Shown here piece after piece: positions 62,293 to 64,000 of a stretch of 64,000 nt of DNA (positions within the stretch are counted from its first letter, which is position 1; every line of letters starts with the position of its first letter). The stretch is from contig JAKOON010000012.1 in NCBI GenBank assembly GCA_022577435.1, forward strand, positions 17,956,585 to 18,020,584. Direction: 5' to 3'. The translations under genes and the position numbers were made by a program. This stretch comes from Embiotoca jacksoni. Taxonomy: Eukaryota; Chordata; Actinopteri; Embiotocidae. Under the pieces are notes generated by a model that saw nothing but the letters and a program-made list of their open reading frames with translations, ran no database searches and had not been told where the DNA came from.

Positions 62293-62322
62293 CCATGTAC
62301 ATGTGTGCGTGTGTTCCCTCAG
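62214..62322 (+). promoter_or_regulatory. zfpm2: zfpm2 intron 1 acceptor region with distant branch site
   Basis: The acceptor is TTCCCTCAG (AG at 62321-62322) with only about seven pyrimidines before it. No other AG occurs between 62214 and 62320, a 107-base AG-free zone. The best branch-like motif (CTCAT, A at 62244) is 78 bases from the AG with the TG tract in between. Such layouts usually give weak, regulated acceptors. Confidence 0.6.
62249..62290 (+). repeat. (TG)21 tract upstream of the exon 2 acceptor
   Basis: Perfect TG over 42 bases, ending 32 bases before exon 2. In the pre-mRNA this is a (UG)21 tract, the preferred ligand of TDP-43 and also bound by CELF proteins. It lies where a pyrimidine tract would normally be. 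Confidence 0.97.
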
Positions 62323-62481
62323 GCCCTCTGGAGGATGGCCTGGAGGAAGAGGAGGAAGAGTGCGTCTCCGAGGAGAACGAGCTCTTGGCCAAAGACGAGT
62401 TCTCGGCGGAGGAGAACTTCACCGCTGAGTTTGAGACGGAGAACATGAGCTGTGAAGACATGGAGTACTTCTGCAACAAAG
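62323..62481 (+). CDS. zfpm2: zfpm2 (FOG2) exon 2: acidic N-terminal segment
   Basis: GC at 62323-62324 completes Arg14. The next 52 codons read PLEDGLEEEEEEC, VSEENELLAKDEFSAEEN, FTAEFETENMSCEDMEYFCNK, and one base (G) is left at 62481 before the donor GTGAGG (62482). From memory, mammalian FOG2 continues after its repression motif with PLEDAIEDEEEEC and ends this segment in EEVEYFCNKG, so the match fixes the gene as FOG2, not FOG1. About 40% of residues are Asp/Glu. The exon is 159 nt, phase 1 at both ends. Zinc fingers and the CtBP motif are encoded further downstream, outside the window. Confidence 0.93.
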
Positions 62482-64000
62482 GTGAGGATCATGTAGCCAG
62501 CCGAAAGCTGAAAGTCCAAAAGTGGTTTTCCACCAGCAGCGTACAGTGGTCTTTTTAATACCTAATATGAGACAATATGTTAAGCCACCCTCGTGCCAAG
62601 AATCTAAAATAAGTTAAACTCCTGCCAATTGCGTCTAATAAATATCCTCAACATGTTCAAATCAAACCTGGCAGAACTTGTATCCGTATGAGAATTTCTC
62701 CTGCATCACTGCCTGGAGTTGCAACTATCCATTTTGATATTTGATCCCAGCAATCCACCCAAGAGCAGTGGTTTGATCTGAGAGGGAGATGGCATCGGCA
62801 ACACTGGCTCTCCCTCTGTGATAGTGCTGTGAAGGTGTGCTACGGTACACCAATGCACTGGAGAGCGTAGCACTTCCCTTTGAGCCGGCGCTAAAGCTCT
62901 GTGAACACTCAGCAGCACCTGCTACTGCTCGGAGGTCCAGCACTAAAAAGCGCCTCAGCATCGCCAAATGCGACCGAGTCCTCTTTGAACTCCAATTCAA
63001 TTAGATTGCTTCTTTGTATGTTTGTTTCATTTCGGTCACACCTTGCCATCACAGGAGCTAATTTGTGGTCTGCTTCAGGTTACAGTGTGAAGATGACAGA
63101 CTCGTCCCGCCTCCCTCCCCCCCTAACGCACCCCCCACCTCTTCCTACCCTCCGGTCGCATAGCTTTCACTACCCCAGGTGTCTCCACTCTTACTGGCGC
63201 ATGGATGCCATAAATTTGACTTTTTAATGAAGAACCAATGCTTTGAATGTCTGCCTCTCCTTTCTCCTTTCAAAGGGAAATTTGTTTAGAATTATTTCTT
63301 CACACTTCTAAACTGATGTGCCTCGTGGGATTACATTACTGAAGAAAAATAAATCTTTCATGTTTCAGGTAGGCTATGCCCTGGTAATCGTATCAATAAT
63401 GTTTTCCTTTTGTTCTCCGGTAAAAGTTGAACGGCACAATTGTTCAGAAATTGCAATTACCAGCAACGCCTCGCTCGCTTTACCCTTTGTCTCCTCCGTA
63501 ATGTGTCCTTACTCAAACTTCAAAGTACAATGCATGGTTTTCTAATAACCCAGTAGCTATGAAATAGATGGTGCAGTACATATTGGTGGTTACAGCAGGA
63601 GGAAAAAAGTACAACTTTTGAAAATCTTCACAGAACCTCGTTAGAGCTGCTTGATATTCCCTTTGTTTTGTATAAAACCATGTGAGGAACTGCGCCTCAA
63701 ATCTCCTCTCCATGTTTATGAATAGAGTCAACACAAAATAGCAATCCAAAATGTCAAATAGGCCTACTACTTTTCGTGGGCACTGCTAATCTGTTCCTTG
63801 TCATACACAAGCCTTACCAGTCAGATTTTTTTTTGTATTACTGTGCTATCTAAGCTTACAGTAGCTAAGTCTCCCATTGCCTCCTAAGACCCAAATGATG
63901 TACTATCCAAATTTCTTTTTCACTGTGGCAAGTTGTGTGCAATCATCAGGTGTAGCCATTTCCCCCATGATCCCTTCCTCAATTAGATCTGTTTAAAACT
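62482..64000 (+). other. zfpm2: zfpm2 intron 2 (5' part)
   Basis: Begins with the donor GTGAGG. The remainder to the window end shows no exon-like segment continuing FOG2. It holds a C-rich tract at about 63107-63136 and AT-rich DNA. Chance frames (91 codons on minus at 62725-63000, 108 on plus at 62901-63227) have no domain. Confidence 0.8.

Noticed and set aside
62725..63227. Possible further exon after exon 2
   Set aside because: Frames of 91 (minus) and 108 (plus) codons do not resemble the FOG2 segment that follows YFCNKG and lack convincing splice boundaries.

Overview
The window looks like a ray-finned (teleost) fish chromosome, probably a percomorph. It is AT-rich, with very many long dinucleotide tracts and short, decayed fish-type interspersed repeats, and almost no coding sequence. 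The only gene I can identify is the 5' part of a zinc-finger cofactor gene on the + strand, zfpm2 (FOG2, Friend of GATA 2). I cannot tell a zfpm2a copy from a zfpm2b copy.

Layout. From 1 to about 30,000 is intergenic DNA upstream of zfpm2. Its first ~850 bases look like the 3' end of another + strand transcript, with four AATAAA signals and a GT-rich stretch after the last. Just beyond is a 98-nt hairpin of microRNA-precursor size (891-988). The rest holds decayed transposon fragments (1880-2328, 4413-4437, 6576-6870, 17975-18750, 27122-27215), local repeats (9103-9330, 10775-11758), microsatellites, and homeobox/GATA-motif-rich blocks that are plausible enhancers. At 30,040-30,564 lie the CpG-containing promoter-proximal region and exon 1. 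Exon 1 has a leader with a ~130-base GA tract and two upstream ORFs, then a 40-nt coding part for the NuRD-binding FOG repression motif MSRRKQSNPRQIK(R). Intron 1 (30,565-62,322; 31,758 nt) fills most of the remainder. Exon 2 (62,323-62,481; 159 nt) encodes the acidic FOG2 segment PLEDGLEEEEEEC...YFCNK. The start of intron 2 runs to the window end. The zinc-finger exons lie beyond it.

How it fits together. FOG2 binds the N-terminal zinc finger of GATA4/5/6 and, through its first ~12 residues, recruits the NuRD co-repressor. Here that motif has an exon of its own. Exon 2 is phase-symmetric (1-1). Its acceptor has a short pyrimidine tract preceded by (TG)21, the layout known from CFTR intron 8 that weakens exon inclusion. 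Intron 1 holds a dense same-strand cluster of GATA sites (33,025-33,280) and a second, smaller group (36,108-36,228), so GATA-dependent feedback on this GATA-cofactor gene is a natural hypothesis.

I see no bacterial, phage, viral, CRISPR or tRNA/rRNA feature. The enhancer calls rest on motif content and base texture alone; no alignment was possible.
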